Part shown: positions 26,524 to 34,658 of the stretch, in pieces
How the letters are laid out: each line of letters begins with the position of its first letter
Numbering within the stretch: the first letter of the stretch is position 1
Assembly (NCBI GenBank): GCA_964573715.1
Contig: CAZNKR010000003.1
Coordinates: forward strand, 1 to 64,000
Direction: 5' to 3'
DNA from: SVEL01 sp964573715
Lineage (GTDB): Bacteria > Bacillota > Clostridia > Lachnospirales > Lachnospiraceae
DNA: 64,000 nt
Notes under the pieces: model-generated
Seen by the model: only the letters and a program-made list of their open reading frames with translations
What the model was told of the DNA's origin: nothing
Database searches by the model: none
Program-made: the position numbers and the translations under genes

Positions 26524-26532
26524 ACTAATCTC

Positions 26533-27435
26533 CTAATCTTCTACATAAAACTTTTCTTCATTATCATCTAATATAGCAGTTCCAATGCCTTTATTTGTAA
26601 ATATCTCAAGTAATAGGCAATGAAGAATACGGCCATCGAGAATATGTACTCGTGAAACACCATTTTCAATGGCATCTATACAATTGTTAATTTTTGGAAG
26701 CATGCCACCACCAATGTTTCCACTTTCCATCAATTTTTTTGCTTCTGTTACACATAATTCTGAAATAAGTGTAGCTGGATCCTTTGGGTCTTTATAAACG
26801 CCTTCAATATCAGTAAGAAAAGCAAGCTTTTCTGCTTTTACTTCTCTAGCTATTGCGCAAGCAACATCGTCTGCATTGATGTTGTATGTGTGGAAGCTGT
26901 CATCCATTCCAATTGGACTAACAATAGGAAGATAATCATTTTCAATTAAATCATACAAAATTTTTGCATCAACATTTACTATATCTCCAACGTATCCAAT
27001 GTCTTCACCCTTTGAAAGCTTCTTTTTACATGTAAGTAGTTTGCCATCTTTACCACTAATACTAATAGCCTTAACGCCAAGTTCCTCAACCATAGCCACT
27101 AGCTGTTTTGAGATTTTTCCTAAAACCATCTCGGCTATTTCCATAGTGTCCTCATCTGTTACACGAAGGCCGTTAACAAATTTAGGCTCCTTACCAGACA
27201 TGCTAACCCATTTGCTGATTTCTTTGCCGCCACCATGAACAATAATCGGTTTAAATCCAACTAATTTAAGTACAGTTACATCTTTAATAACATTTCTTTT
27301 TATTTCTTCATCTATCATTGCGCTTCCGCCATATTTTACAACTATAATTTTTCGATTAAACTTCTGTATATATGGTAACGCTTCAATTAATACATTAGCT
27401 TTTTCCTGATATTTTTTCATTTCTTTTTCTAACAT
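26533..27435 (-). CDS. argB: acetylglutamate kinase
   Basis: The protein has 300 residues from ATG 27433-27435 (GGAGG 5 nt upstream; a longer frame starting in the leader is not plausible). It phosphorylates N-acetylglutamate, the second step of arginine synthesis. Motifs are IIVVKYGGSAMID, KPIIVHGGGKEI, INADDVACAIA and GNIGGGMLPKINNCIDA. It is divergent from argG across a 260-bp region with two promoters and a possible ARG box. The transcript starts close to the hairpin at 27469-27484. Confidence 0.95.
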   Translation of the reverse strand: MLEKEMKKYQEKANVLIEALPYIQKFNRKIIVVKYGGSAMIDEEIKRNVIKDVTVLKLVGFKPIIVHGGGKEISKWVSMSGKEPKFVNGLRVTDEDTMEIAEMVLGKISKQLVAMVEELGVKAISISGKDGKLLTCKKKLSKGEDIGYVGDIVNVDAKILYDLIENDYLPIVSPIGMDDSFHTYNINADDVACAIAREVKAEKLAFLTDIEGVYKDPKDPATLISELCVTEAKKLMESGNIGGGMLPKINNCIDAIENGVSRVHILDGRILHCLLLEIFTNKGIGTAILDDNEEKFYVED

Positions 27436-27468
27436 AATATCCTCCATCACATTTATTCTATATATAAC

Positions 27469-27519
27469 AGCGTCTTTCGACGCTTTAATAAATATACAAC
27501 ATAAAACCAATATATGCAA
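27469..27519 (-). promoter_or_regulatory. argB promoter and start-site hairpin
   Basis: On the minus strand: -35 TTGCAT (27514-27519), 17-bp spacer, -10 TATATT (27491-27496). A perfect hairpin AGCGTC-TTTC-GACGCT (27469-27484) begins about where transcription should start. Confidence 0.65.
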
Positions 27520-27550
27520 CCTTTTTTACTTTTTTTCGATTTATTCACTC

Positions 27551-27569
27551 TATGCAAAAAATATTCATA
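27551..27569. promoter_or_regulatory. possible ArgR/AhrC operator (ARG box)
   Basis: TATGCAAAAAATATTCATA reads, on the other strand, ATGAATA-N5-TGCATA, similar to the Bacillus ARG box CATGAATAAAAATKCAAK. It lies between the argB and argG promoters. The match is imperfect and the DNA is AT-rich. Confidence 0.4.
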
Positions 27570-27602
27570 AATAATTATACAAAAAATATTTTAAAAAAGT
27601 AC

Positions 27603-27631
27603 TTGCACATTCTTTGTTGATAATGTATATT
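27603..27631 (+). promoter_or_regulatory. argG promoter
   Basis: -35 TTGCAC (27603-27608), 17-bp spacer, -10 TATATT (27626-27631). A short inverted repeat CATTAG-T-CTAATG (27650-27662) follows in the leader. Confidence 0.65.
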
Positions 27632-27694
27632 TATTTTTGAAATAAACAGCATTAGTCTAATGTTGCTTTAATATATTATAGGAGGACATATAAA

Positions 27695-28918
27695 ATGAAA
27701 GAAAAAGTTATTTTAGCCTACTCAGGCGGCCTTGACACCACAGCCATTATTCCATGGTTAAAGGAGAATTTTGATTATGATGTAGTATGTTGTTGTATCG
27801 ATTGCGGACAAGAAAGTGAACTTGATGGTTTAGAAGAAAGAGCTAAATTGTCTGGTGCTACAAAATTATACATAGAAGATATTGTTGATGAATTCTGTGA
27901 TGATTATATTGTTCCTTGCGTTCAGGCTCATTCAGTATATGAGAACAAGTATTTACTTGGCACTTCTATGGCTCGTCCTGGTATTGCTAAAAGACTTGTT
28001 GAAATCGCTCGTAAAGAAGGCGCTACTGCTATTTGTCATGGTGCTACAGGTAAAGGAAATGACCAGATTCGATTTGAACTTGGAATAAAAGCTCTTGCTC
28101 CAGACCTTAAGATTATTGCTCCTTGGAGAATGACAGATGTTTGGACAATGCAGTCTAGAGAAGACGAAATTGAATATTGTAAGCAGCACGGAATTAACCT
28201 TCCATTCTCTGCTGATTCAAGCTATAGCCGTGACCGTAACTTATGGCATATCAGTCATGAAGGTCTTGAATTAGAAGATCCTGCAAATGAACCAAATTAT
28301 GATCATTTATTAGTATTAGGTGTTTCACCTGAAAAAGCTCCTGAAGAAGGCGAATATGTTACTATGACATTTGAAAAAGGTGTTCCTACTTCAGTTAATG
28401 GCAAAAAAATGAAGGTTTCAGATATTATTAAAGAATTAAATACTCTCGGTGGAAAACATGGTGTTGGTATTATTGATATCGTTGAAAACCGTGTTGTTGG
28501 TATGAAGTCTCGTGGTGTTTATGAAACTCCAGGCGGAACTATTCTTATGGAAGCTCATCAGCAGCTTGAAGAACTTGTTCTTGATAGAGCAACTTATGAA
28601 GTAAAGAAAGAAATGGGCGATAAATTTGCTCAAATCGTTTACGAAGGAAAATGGTTTACTCCACTTCGTGAAGCTATTCAGGCATTCATAGAAGTTACAC
28701 AGCAGTATGTAACTGGTGAAGTTAAATTCAAGCTATACAAAGGTAATATTATCAAAGCTGGAACAACATCTCCATATTCACTTTATAGTGAATCTCTTGC
28801 AAGCTTTACTACTGGTGAACTTTATGATCATCATGATGCAGAAGGCTTCATCAACTTATTTGGTCTTCCACTTAAGGTTCGTGCAATGAAGATGGCTGAA
28901 GTTGAAAAAAATAAGTAA
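27695..28918 (+). CDS. argG: argininosuccinate synthase
   Basis: The protein has 407 residues. It joins citrulline and aspartate with ATP to make argininosuccinate. The N-terminal PP-loop is LAYSGGLDTTAIIPWLKENF; family blocks CHGATGKGNDQIRFELG and SYSRDRNLWHISHEGLELED are present. SD AGGAGG lies 8 nt before the ATG. argH is not adjacent. It is monocistronic, divergent from argBD and convergent with folA-thyA across a shared terminator. Confidence 0.96.
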   Translation: MKEKVILAYSGGLDTTAIIPWLKENFDYDVVCCCIDCGQESELDGLEERAKLSGATKLYIEDIVDEFCDDYIVPCVQAHSVYENKYLLGTSMARPGIAKRLVEIARKEGATAICHGATGKGNDQIRFELGIKALAPDLKIIAPWRMTDVWTMQSREDEIEYCKQHGINLPFSADSSYSRDRNLWHISHEGLELEDPANEPNYDHLLVLGVSPEKAPEEGEYVTMTFEKGVPTSVNGKKMKVSDIIKELNTLGGKHGVGIIDIVENRVVGMKSRGVYETPGGTILMEAHQQLEELVLDRATYEVKKEMGDKFAQIVYEGKWFTPLREAIQAFIEVTQQYVTGEVKFKLYKGNIIKAGTTSPYSLYSESLASFTTGELYDHHDAEGFINLFGLPLKVRAMKMAEVEKNK

Positions 28919-28948
28919 TTTTAAATTGAATTCAATTTAAACTATAAA

Positions 28949-28999
28949 AATACCACATATGAAAAGCATCTATTTGATACTTCTTCAATATGTGGTATT
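28949..28999. terminator. bidirectional terminator between argG and folA
   Basis: AATACCACATAT (28949-28960) / ATATGTGGTATT (28988-28999), 12-bp perfect arms with a 27-nt loop and flanking A and T tracts. A 22-bp AT-rich palindrome (28920-28941, centre GAATTC) precedes it. Confidence 0.8.
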
Positions 29000-29007
29000 T
29001 ATTTATG

Positions 29008-29496
29008 CTATTTTCTTTTATAGGTTCTAAAATAATATTCTACATCAAAATATGTTTGTTCTTCACTTTCATCTTCAAGTCTCCACTCATCATCCTCATC
29101 TAAATTCGGAAAATGTGTATCAGCCTGATATGAATAATCAATATATGTAACATAGGCTGTATCTACATATGGAAGCATTTGATTATATATACTTTCTCCT
29201 CCAATTACATATACATTTTCTGCTTTATACTGCTTCGCCATATCTAATGCTTCTTCTACACTGTGAACAATAATGGCACCTTCACATGTAAAGGATTTGT
29301 CATGTGTAATAACTATATTTACTCTGTTTTTCAAAGGTCTGCCATTTGGAAAGCTAAGCAATGTATTCTTTCCCATAATAATAACATTACCCATAGTGGT
29401 TTCTCTAAAGAACTTCATATCATCTGGAATACTAATTAATAATTTGTTTTGGTAACCAATACCCCATTTCTTATCAACTGCTACTATTAAATTCAT
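29008..29496 (-). CDS. folA: dihydrofolate reductase
   Basis: The protein has 162 residues. It reduces dihydrofolate to tetrahydrofolate with NADPH, regenerating the cofactor oxidised by ThyA. Motifs are IVAVDKKWGIGYQNKLLISI, GNVIIMGKNTLLSFP, NVYVIGGESIYNQMLPYVDT and AYVTYID. The gene lies 8 bp after thyA on the same strand, the usual pairing. The sequence shows the standard chromosomal enzyme; trimethoprim sensitivity cannot be judged from it. SD AGGAGG precedes ATG 29494-29496. Confidence 0.95.
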   Translation of the reverse strand: MNLIVAVDKKWGIGYQNKLLISIPDDMKFFRETTMGNVIIMGKNTLLSFPNGRPLKNRVNIVITHDKSFTCEGAIIVHSVEEALDMAKQYKAENVYVIGGESIYNQMLPYVDTAYVTYIDYSYQADTHFPNLDEDDEWRLEDESEEQTYFDVEYYFRTYKRK

Positions 29497-29504
29497 GTTT
29501 CCTC

Positions 29505-30335
29505 CTAAACTGCTACAGGAATATTTTTCACCTGTGGTCCTGTAACATAGTTATCTAAACGTACATCATCCGTTGTAAAATCATAAAAATCTTTTATTTC
29601 TGGATTGAGCCAAAATGTAGGGGCTTCATAAGTAGGTCTTTCAATAAGCTCCTTAATAATAGGTATATGTCTGTCATAAATATGTGCATCTGCAATAACA
29701 TGTACTAATTCTCCCGGCTTATATCCACATACTTGAGCAAGCATATGAATCAGAACAGCATATTGACATACATTCCAATTATTCGCTGCAAGGATATCCT
29801 GAGAACGCTGATTAAGAATGGCATTTAATCTATCTCCAGTTACATTAAATGTCATACTATATGCACATGGATACAAATTCATTTCAGCTAAATCCTGATG
29901 AACATAAATATTCGTCATAATTCTTCTACTGTATGGATTATTCTTCAAATCATAAATAACTCTATCCACTTGGTCCATCATGCCCTCTTTATATTGATGT
30001 TTGACCTGCATCTGATATCCATAAGCCTTTCCAATGGAACCATTTTTATCTGCCCAACTATCCCAAATATGACTATGAAGGTCATTAACATTATTTGATT
30101 TTTTTTGCCAAATCCACAATAGTTCATCAACACAAGATTTAATAGCTGTTTTACGTAAAGTAAAAGCTGGAAATTCCTTTGAAAGATCATATCTATTAAC
30201 TACACCAAACTTCTTAATAGTATAAGCGTAAGAACCATCTTCCCACTTTGGTCTAACTTTTTCACCCTCTGTGCTGCATCCATTCTCCAAGATATCCTTG
30301 CACATGTCTATAAATACATTATCTGCGTAACTCAT
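29505..30335 (-). CDS. thyA: thymidylate synthase (ThyA, phi3T/B. subtilis ThyA-like branch)
   Basis: The protein has 276 residues. It methylates dUMP to dTMP using methylene-tetrahydrofolate. The catalytic cysteine lies in NLYPCAYSMTFNV, where the common PCH motif is replaced by PCAY, as in the divergent phage phi3T/Bacillus ThyA branch. The substrate region LNQRSQDILAANNWNVCQYA and HIYDRHIPIIKEL are intact. It is the first gene of the thyA-folA operon; hflX ends about 60 bp upstream. SD AAAGGTGGAC precedes the ATG at 30335. Confidence 0.93.
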   Translation of the reverse strand: MSYADNVFIDMCKDILENGCSTEGEKVRPKWEDGSYAYTIKKFGVVNRYDLSKEFPAFTLRKTAIKSCVDELLWIWQKKSNNVNDLHSHIWDSWADKNGSIGKAYGYQMQVKHQYKEGMMDQVDRVIYDLKNNPYSRRIMTNIYVHQDLAEMNLYPCAYSMTFNVTGDRLNAILNQRSQDILAANNWNVCQYAVLIHMLAQVCGYKPGELVHVIADAHIYDRHIPIIKELIERPTYEAPTFWLNPEIKDFYDFTTDDVRLDNYVTGPQVKNIPVAV

Positions 30336-30396
30336 ATTTGTCCACCTTTCTAAAATATATAGGTTATTATATCTGATTAATTATAAGACGTAAACA

Positions 30397-31647
30397 CTAT
30401 ATTCTTCCTACAATCTCATTTGGAACATTTGCTTTTACTAATATTCCCTGGGCAACATATTCTTCACTAATGAGCTGTCCGTATTTTCTGATAATTTGAA
30501 TCTTTCCAGCCTCATTATATGCATATACTTTTTCAATGTATACACTACGTTCTTTTAATATTTCCTCAATAGCATCAATAAGATTTGTTATTCCATCCCC
30601 TGGCTTAATAGATGTCTTTAAAATATATTTAGCTCTTTCATCTTTAATAATAATATTTGAAGAATCATCTAAAATCTTATCCTGCTTATTTAACAATGTA
30701 ATTATATCCTTTTCTCCAACCTTTAGCTGGTCTAAGGTTTCATAAACAACATCTAAATGTCTTAAAGCATGTGGATTTGAAGCATCTAGAACATGAATAA
30801 TAATATCTGCATACTTCGCCTCTTCTAGAGTTGATCTAAATGCATCAATCAAATGATGTGGCAGTTTTCTAATAAATCCAACTGTATCTGTAAGTAAAAT
30901 TTCCTGTCCCGATGGTAATTTGTAGTTTCTAGTTGTGGGGTCAAGCGTAGCAAATAACTTATCTTCCTCCAAAACAGCGGCATCAGTTAATTTATTAAGA
31001 AGTGTTGATTTGCCTGCGTTTGTATATCCAACAATAGAAACAACAGGAATAGTATTTTCGTTTCTTTTATTTCTTGATAGCTCTCTGTGCTTCTCCATAT
31101 CTTGAATATCTCGTTTAAGCTCCGCAATACGATCTGAAATAAGACGTCTATCAATTTCAAGCTTTTTCTCACCTGGTCCCCTTGTTCCAATTCCACCACC
31201 TAGTCTAGACAGTGAACTACGTAGTCCAACCAATCTTGCCGAACGATATTTTAGCTGGGCAAGTTCAACTTGAATTTTGCCTTCCTTTGTAAGTGCTCTA
31301 GCTGCAAATATATCAAGAATAACTAAAGTTCTATCCATAACCTTTATGTCTAATGCTTCTTCTAAGTTTTTAAGCTGTGCAGGAGAAAGCTCATCATCGC
31401 AGACTATACCAGTAGCTTCTAGAGTATTTGCGTATTCCTTTAGTTCCTCAATTTTTCCTTTGCCAAGGTAAGTACCGCTTTCAACTCTATCTCTATTTTG
31501 AACAAGTTTACCCACGCAAACAGCCCCGGCTGTCTCTACTAATTCTTCGAGTTCATCCAGGGATTTAAAAGTTTCTGCTTCATCTTTTGTACATACAGCA
31601 ACAAGTATCACTCGTTCCTGTTCTTCCTTTATATCATATAATTTCAT
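30397..31647 (-). CDS. hflX: GTPase HflX (ribosome-splitting factor)
   Basis: The protein has 416 residues from ATG 31645-31647 (AGAGGTAAT upstream). HflX binds the 50S subunit and rescues stalled ribosomes. The N-terminal HflX domain has GTYLGKGKIEELKEYANTL; a coiled segment with RGPGEKKLEIDRRLISDRIA follows. The G domain has G1 GYTNAGKSTLLN, G3 DTVGFI and G4 NKQD. Arrangement and length match the family. It is co-directional with thyA-folA but probably a separate transcript. Confidence 0.94.
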   Translation of the reverse strand: MKLYDIKEEQERVILVAVCTKDEAETFKSLDELEELVETAGAVCVGKLVQNRDRVESGTYLGKGKIEELKEYANTLEATGIVCDDELSPAQLKNLEEALDIKVMDRTLVILDIFAARALTKEGKIQVELAQLKYRSARLVGLRSSLSRLGGGIGTRGPGEKKLEIDRRLISDRIAELKRDIQDMEKHRELSRNKRNENTIPVVSIVGYTNAGKSTLLNKLTDAAVLEEDKLFATLDPTTRNYKLPSGQEILLTDTVGFIRKLPHHLIDAFRSTLEEAKYADIIIHVLDASNPHALRHLDVVYETLDQLKVGEKDIITLLNKQDKILDDSSNIIIKDERAKYILKTSIKPGDGITNLIDAIEEILKERSVYIEKVYAYNEAGKIQIIRKYGQLISEEYVAQGILVKANVPNEIVGRI

Positions 31648-31751
31648 TATTACCTCTTCTAATAATATATTGATAAATGGTATTAGAACCTTTATTATTC
31701 TACTATCATTTGTAAAAATATTCACGTCAATACTAGCATAAGGTAGCTCTG

Positions 31752-31997
31752 AGTTTTAATGTGCATGTCAACCGTACGTGACTCTCCTTAAAAATCAAAG
31801 CCCCATACATTTTCCATAATCTTATCACGGGATAAAACTATATCCTTATTTAAAATAATAAGACAAGGTGCTTTTTGTTTAATTGCAAAAAGCAAATCAT
31901 GACTATTATCAAATACTGATACCTCAAATCCTGAATTTTTAAGTGCATAACTCTCGATTCCACCCATATCAGAATCATCTTCAACTATGTATATCAC
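31752..31997 (-). pseudogene. OmpR-family response regulator remnant
   Basis: From a GTG at 31995-31997 the frame reads IYIVEDDSDMGGIESYALKN, a receiver N-terminus, up to CLIILN. It is then fused to KDIVLSRDKIMENVWGFDF, which belongs to the C-terminal winged helix; most of the protein (about 130-140 residues) is deleted, including the phospho-acceptor. A stop (TAA, 31788-31790) follows, yet the next codons still read GESRTVDMHIKT in the same frame, so a GAA-to-TAA nonsense change is likely. The family end is also missing. The GTG lies inside the 3' end of thiC. Confidence 0.85.
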
Positions 31998-33300
31998 CTA
32001 CAAACTCTACTTTCTTTCCTTCTAGTATCATATTTGTTGTTCGAACAGCACACATTTTACCGCACATTGAACAGGTATGTCTGTCTGATGGTGGTGTACT
32101 TTCGTAATATGTTTTTGCTTTTTCTTTATCAATGGCATATTTAAACATTTCATCCCAGTCAATCCTATGTCGTGCTCTAGCCATTTTATCATCTATATCT
32201 CTTGCGTGAGGAATACCCTTGGCAATATCAGCTGCGTGAGCTGCAATTTTACTTGCCATAATTCCCTCTTTTACATCATCCAAATCTGGAAGTCTAAGAT
32301 GCTCCGCAGGAGTTACATAGCATAAAAAGTCTGCTCCTGAAGCTGCAGCAATGGCTCCACCAATAGCAGAGGTGATGTGATCGTAGCCCGGTGCAATATC
32401 TGTTACTAGTGGTCCTAAAACATAGAAAGGTGCATTGTGGCATAATCTCTTTTGTAATGCCATATTTGCTGCAATCTCATTCATTGCCATATGACCTGGT
32501 CCTTCAACCATTACTTGAACATCCTTTTCCCATGCTCTTTTTGTAAGATTGCCAAGCTCTATTAATTCTCCAATCTGTCCTGCATCTGTACTATCTGCAA
32601 TACATCCTGGGCGAAGAGCATCCCCTAAGCTTATAGTTACATCATATTCTCTAAGGATATCTAAAACCTCATCGTAATATTCAAAAAATGGATTTTCATT
32701 TCCAGTCATCTCCATCCATGCGAATAAAAGAGAGCCACCTCGAGATACAATATTCATAATACGTCCTTCTCGCTTAAACCCTTCCACTGCTCTTTTATTA
32801 ATTCCAGCATGAATAGTCATAAAATCAACACCTTCTTTTGCATGAGCTTCAACAACACGCAAAAAATCCTTTGCCGTAATATCTAATAGATCTTTTTCTA
32901 AATATCCAATGGCATCATACATAGGAACAGTACCTATCATAGCTGGAGATTTTTCAATAAGTTTTTTTCTAAAAGTATTGGTTTTTCCATAATTACTTAA
33001 ATCCATAATGGCATGAGCACCATACTTAATAGCTAAATCAACCTTTTGCATCTCCATATCATAATTATTGCAATCTCCAGATATTCCAAGATTGACATTT
33101 ATCTTTGTTGATAATCCGCTACCTATACCTTCACAGGATATTGATGTATGGTTAATGTTTGCAGGGATAGCTACCTGTCCTACTGCCACCATCTCCATTA
33201 ATTTGGTTTCATCTATGCCTTCCTTTGAGGCAACAACCTTCATCTGTGGAGTAACAATTCCCTTCTTTGCCGACTCCATCTGAGTCATATACTGTTTCAT
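31981..33300 (-). CDS. thiC: phosphomethylpyrimidine synthase (HMP-P synthase)
   Basis: The protein has 439 residues from ATG 33298-33300 (GAAGGAG upstream). This radical SAM enzyme converts aminoimidazole ribotide to HMP phosphate for thiamine. Family blocks are CEGIGSGLSTKINVNLG, MDLSNYGKTNTFR, FMTIHAGI, VEGPGHMAMNE and PFYVLGPLVTDIAPGYDHI. The cluster motif near the C-terminus is HTCSMCGKMCAVR, with three residues before the last Cys. It is separated by about 8.6 kb from the other thi genes. No TPP riboswitch-like sequence is visible in 33301-33473. Its stop codon overlaps the regulator remnant. Confidence 0.95.
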   Translation of the reverse strand: MKQYMTQMESAKKGIVTPQMKVVASKEGIDETKLMEMVAVGQVAIPANINHTSISCEGIGSGLSTKINVNLGISGDCNNYDMEMQKVDLAIKYGAHAIMDLSNYGKTNTFRKKLIEKSPAMIGTVPMYDAIGYLEKDLLDITAKDFLRVVEAHAKEGVDFMTIHAGINKRAVEGFKREGRIMNIVSRGGSLLFAWMEMTGNENPFFEYYDEVLDILREYDVTISLGDALRPGCIADSTDAGQIGELIELGNLTKRAWEKDVQVMVEGPGHMAMNEIAANMALQKRLCHNAPFYVLGPLVTDIAPGYDHITSAIGGAIAAASGADFLCYVTPAEHLRLPDLDDVKEGIMASKIAAHAADIAKGIPHARDIDDKMARARHRIDWDEMFKYAIDKEKAKTYYESTPPSDRHTCSMCGKMCAVRTTNMILEGKKVEFVGDIHS

Positions 33301-33393
33301 TTGTTCTCCTTCTTGTGCGTTAACAATTAATATGTATCTATTTATTTTACACACACTTATTAGTCTAGTATATTATAGCATAATGAAGCAAAA

Positions 33394-33421
33394 AAGCACC
33401 AAAGAATTTTCTTTGATGCTT
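33394..33421 (-). terminator. acpP terminator
   Basis: AGCATCAAAGAA / TTCTTTGGTGCT stem on the minus strand (one G-T type mismatch) followed by TTTTTTG. Confidence 0.75.
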
Positions 33422-33473
33422 ATAATATTTGCTATAAATATGTTCTACTGTATTTCTAATTAATGTGGCTATT

Positions 33474-33707
33474 TTATATCTCTACGCCTTTTTCCTTCAA
33501 GTAATTTACTACATCTTCAACAATATTCATCTCAGCTAATTCATCTGAAGGAATTTCAATTTCATATTCTTCTTCTAATGCCATAACTAATTCGAATAAA
33601 TCCAAAGAATCTGCGCCTAAATCATCTTTAAAGTTTGTACTCATACTGATTTCATCTACGTTGCAGCTTAACTGTTCTGCAATAATCTCTTTAATCTTTT
33701 CAAACAT
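33474..33707 (-). CDS. acpP: acyl carrier protein
   Basis: The protein has 77 residues, strongly acidic. The phosphopantetheine site is the serine in LGADSLDLFELVMALEEEY. It carries growing acyl chains in fatty acid synthesis. SD AAAGGAG lies before ATG 33705-33707. It is monocistronic here, with its own near-consensus promoter and terminator, away from any fab genes, so it could also serve a specialised pathway. Confidence 0.92.
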   Translation of the reverse strand: MFEKIKEIIAEQLSCNVDEISMSTNFKDDLGADSLDLFELVMALEEEYEIEIPSDELAEMNIVEDVVNYLKEKGVEI

Positions 33708-33750
33708 GTTTAATTCTCCTTTAATAACAAGTAATAAATCAATAATTCAG

Positions 33751-33779
33751 AGTATAATAACCACTTACACTTTTGTCAA
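33751..33779 (-). promoter_or_regulatory. acpP promoter
   Basis: On the minus strand: TTGACA (33774-33779), 17-bp spacer, TATACT (33751-33756). No FapR operator-like sequence is apparent. Confidence 0.75.
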
Positions 33780-33798
33780 CCACATATTTAATATCATA

Positions 33799-34518
33799 TT
33801 AAGATAATTTATTCAAGATATCTCCAGCAGAATAATTATATGAATATGAACCAAGGTTTGTATATGTGTTGGCTTTTCCTGCTTCTGCTTGTGCATAATA
33901 GTTAATCATAGAAGCCTTTGCCGACATCTGATATCCATATGAGCCTGCACCATTGAATAGGGATTTTACTACACTCATATCCGCTTTTTTAAATGCAGCT
34001 TCATCTATTGATAACGTTCCATTACTTTTAGCTGTAATACCAATACTGCTAAGTAAAGAAGCATTGGATTTGGTGGAGGTTATCATATTCTTAGAGTTGC
34101 TAGCAATATTGGCTGTATTGGAATCTTCCGTATCCTCTATAACACTATTATAATTACTAACAAACTTTGATACAGCTGTATAAATTCCCTCTGTATCGTA
34201 TTCTCCACTTGTGTTTTTTGCAAAAACTGATTTGGTTCCAGTTTTAAGAAGTGCATCTGTGGAATTCTTTAGGTCATCTGTACTACTTTCAATAGTACTT
34301 AGTAGCTTTGTAGAATCCTTTGATGTAGATGTGCTGCTTGTAGCCTTTTTATCAGTGCTATCTAAAGAATAGTATGCATTAAGTAGTTTTTTATAACTAC
34401 CATTTCTTAAACTATAGTAATCAGATATGCTGTTTGTAAGCCCTGATTCTGATGAAGAACCAAGAGAGGAAAATAAAGTATTTACTGAATTACTATTAAT
34501 ACCAAAATATGTTGACAT
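33799..34518 (-). CDS. Ser/Thr-rich protein with FliD-like C-terminal region
   Basis: The protein has 239 residues from ATG 34516-34518 (AAAGGAG upstream). There is no signal peptide. The N-terminal half is rich in Ser, Thr, Tyr and Asn (SSLGSSSESGLTNSISDYYS). The C-terminal half, NASLLSSIGITAKSNGTLSI followed by DEAAFKKADMSVVKSLFNGA, resembles the FliD hook-cap C-terminal domain (LxxIGIxxxxDGTLxxDxxKL). No flagellar genes are in the window. Similar orphan proteins occur in Lachnospiraceae, and the role is unknown. It could be a secreted flagellar-type substrate or a structural surface protein. Confidence 0.65.
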   Translation of the reverse strand: MSTYFGINSNSVNTLFSSLGSSSESGLTNSISDYYSLRNGSYKKLLNAYYSLDSTDKKATSSTSTSKDSTKLLSTIESSTDDLKNSTDALLKTGTKSVFAKNTSGEYDTEGIYTAVSKFVSNYNSVIEDTEDSNTANIASNSKNMITSTKSNASLLSSIGITAKSNGTLSIDEAAFKKADMSVVKSLFNGAGSYGYQMSAKASMINYYAQAEAGKANTYTNLGSYSYNYSAGDILNKLS

Positions 34519-34658
34519 ATAAACCACTCCTTTGTTTGTCAAATTACATCCATGTACCTATTTAAACTATAAACCAACTATATCAATATTTCAAGATAAT
34601 ATTTTCTAAAAAATATAATAATTTTAAAATTTTATATTTACTTTATAAAAGATTACCT

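Noticed and set aside
28920..28941. 22-bp AT-rich palindrome after argG as an operator.
   Set aside because: It lies at the 3' end of argG beside a terminator, where a regulator site has no promoter to act on; AT-rich self-complementarity is enough.
33301..33473. Possible TPP riboswitch in front of thiC.
   Set aside because: The conserved THI-box sequences are not visible on the coding strand; the only structure is the acpP terminator.
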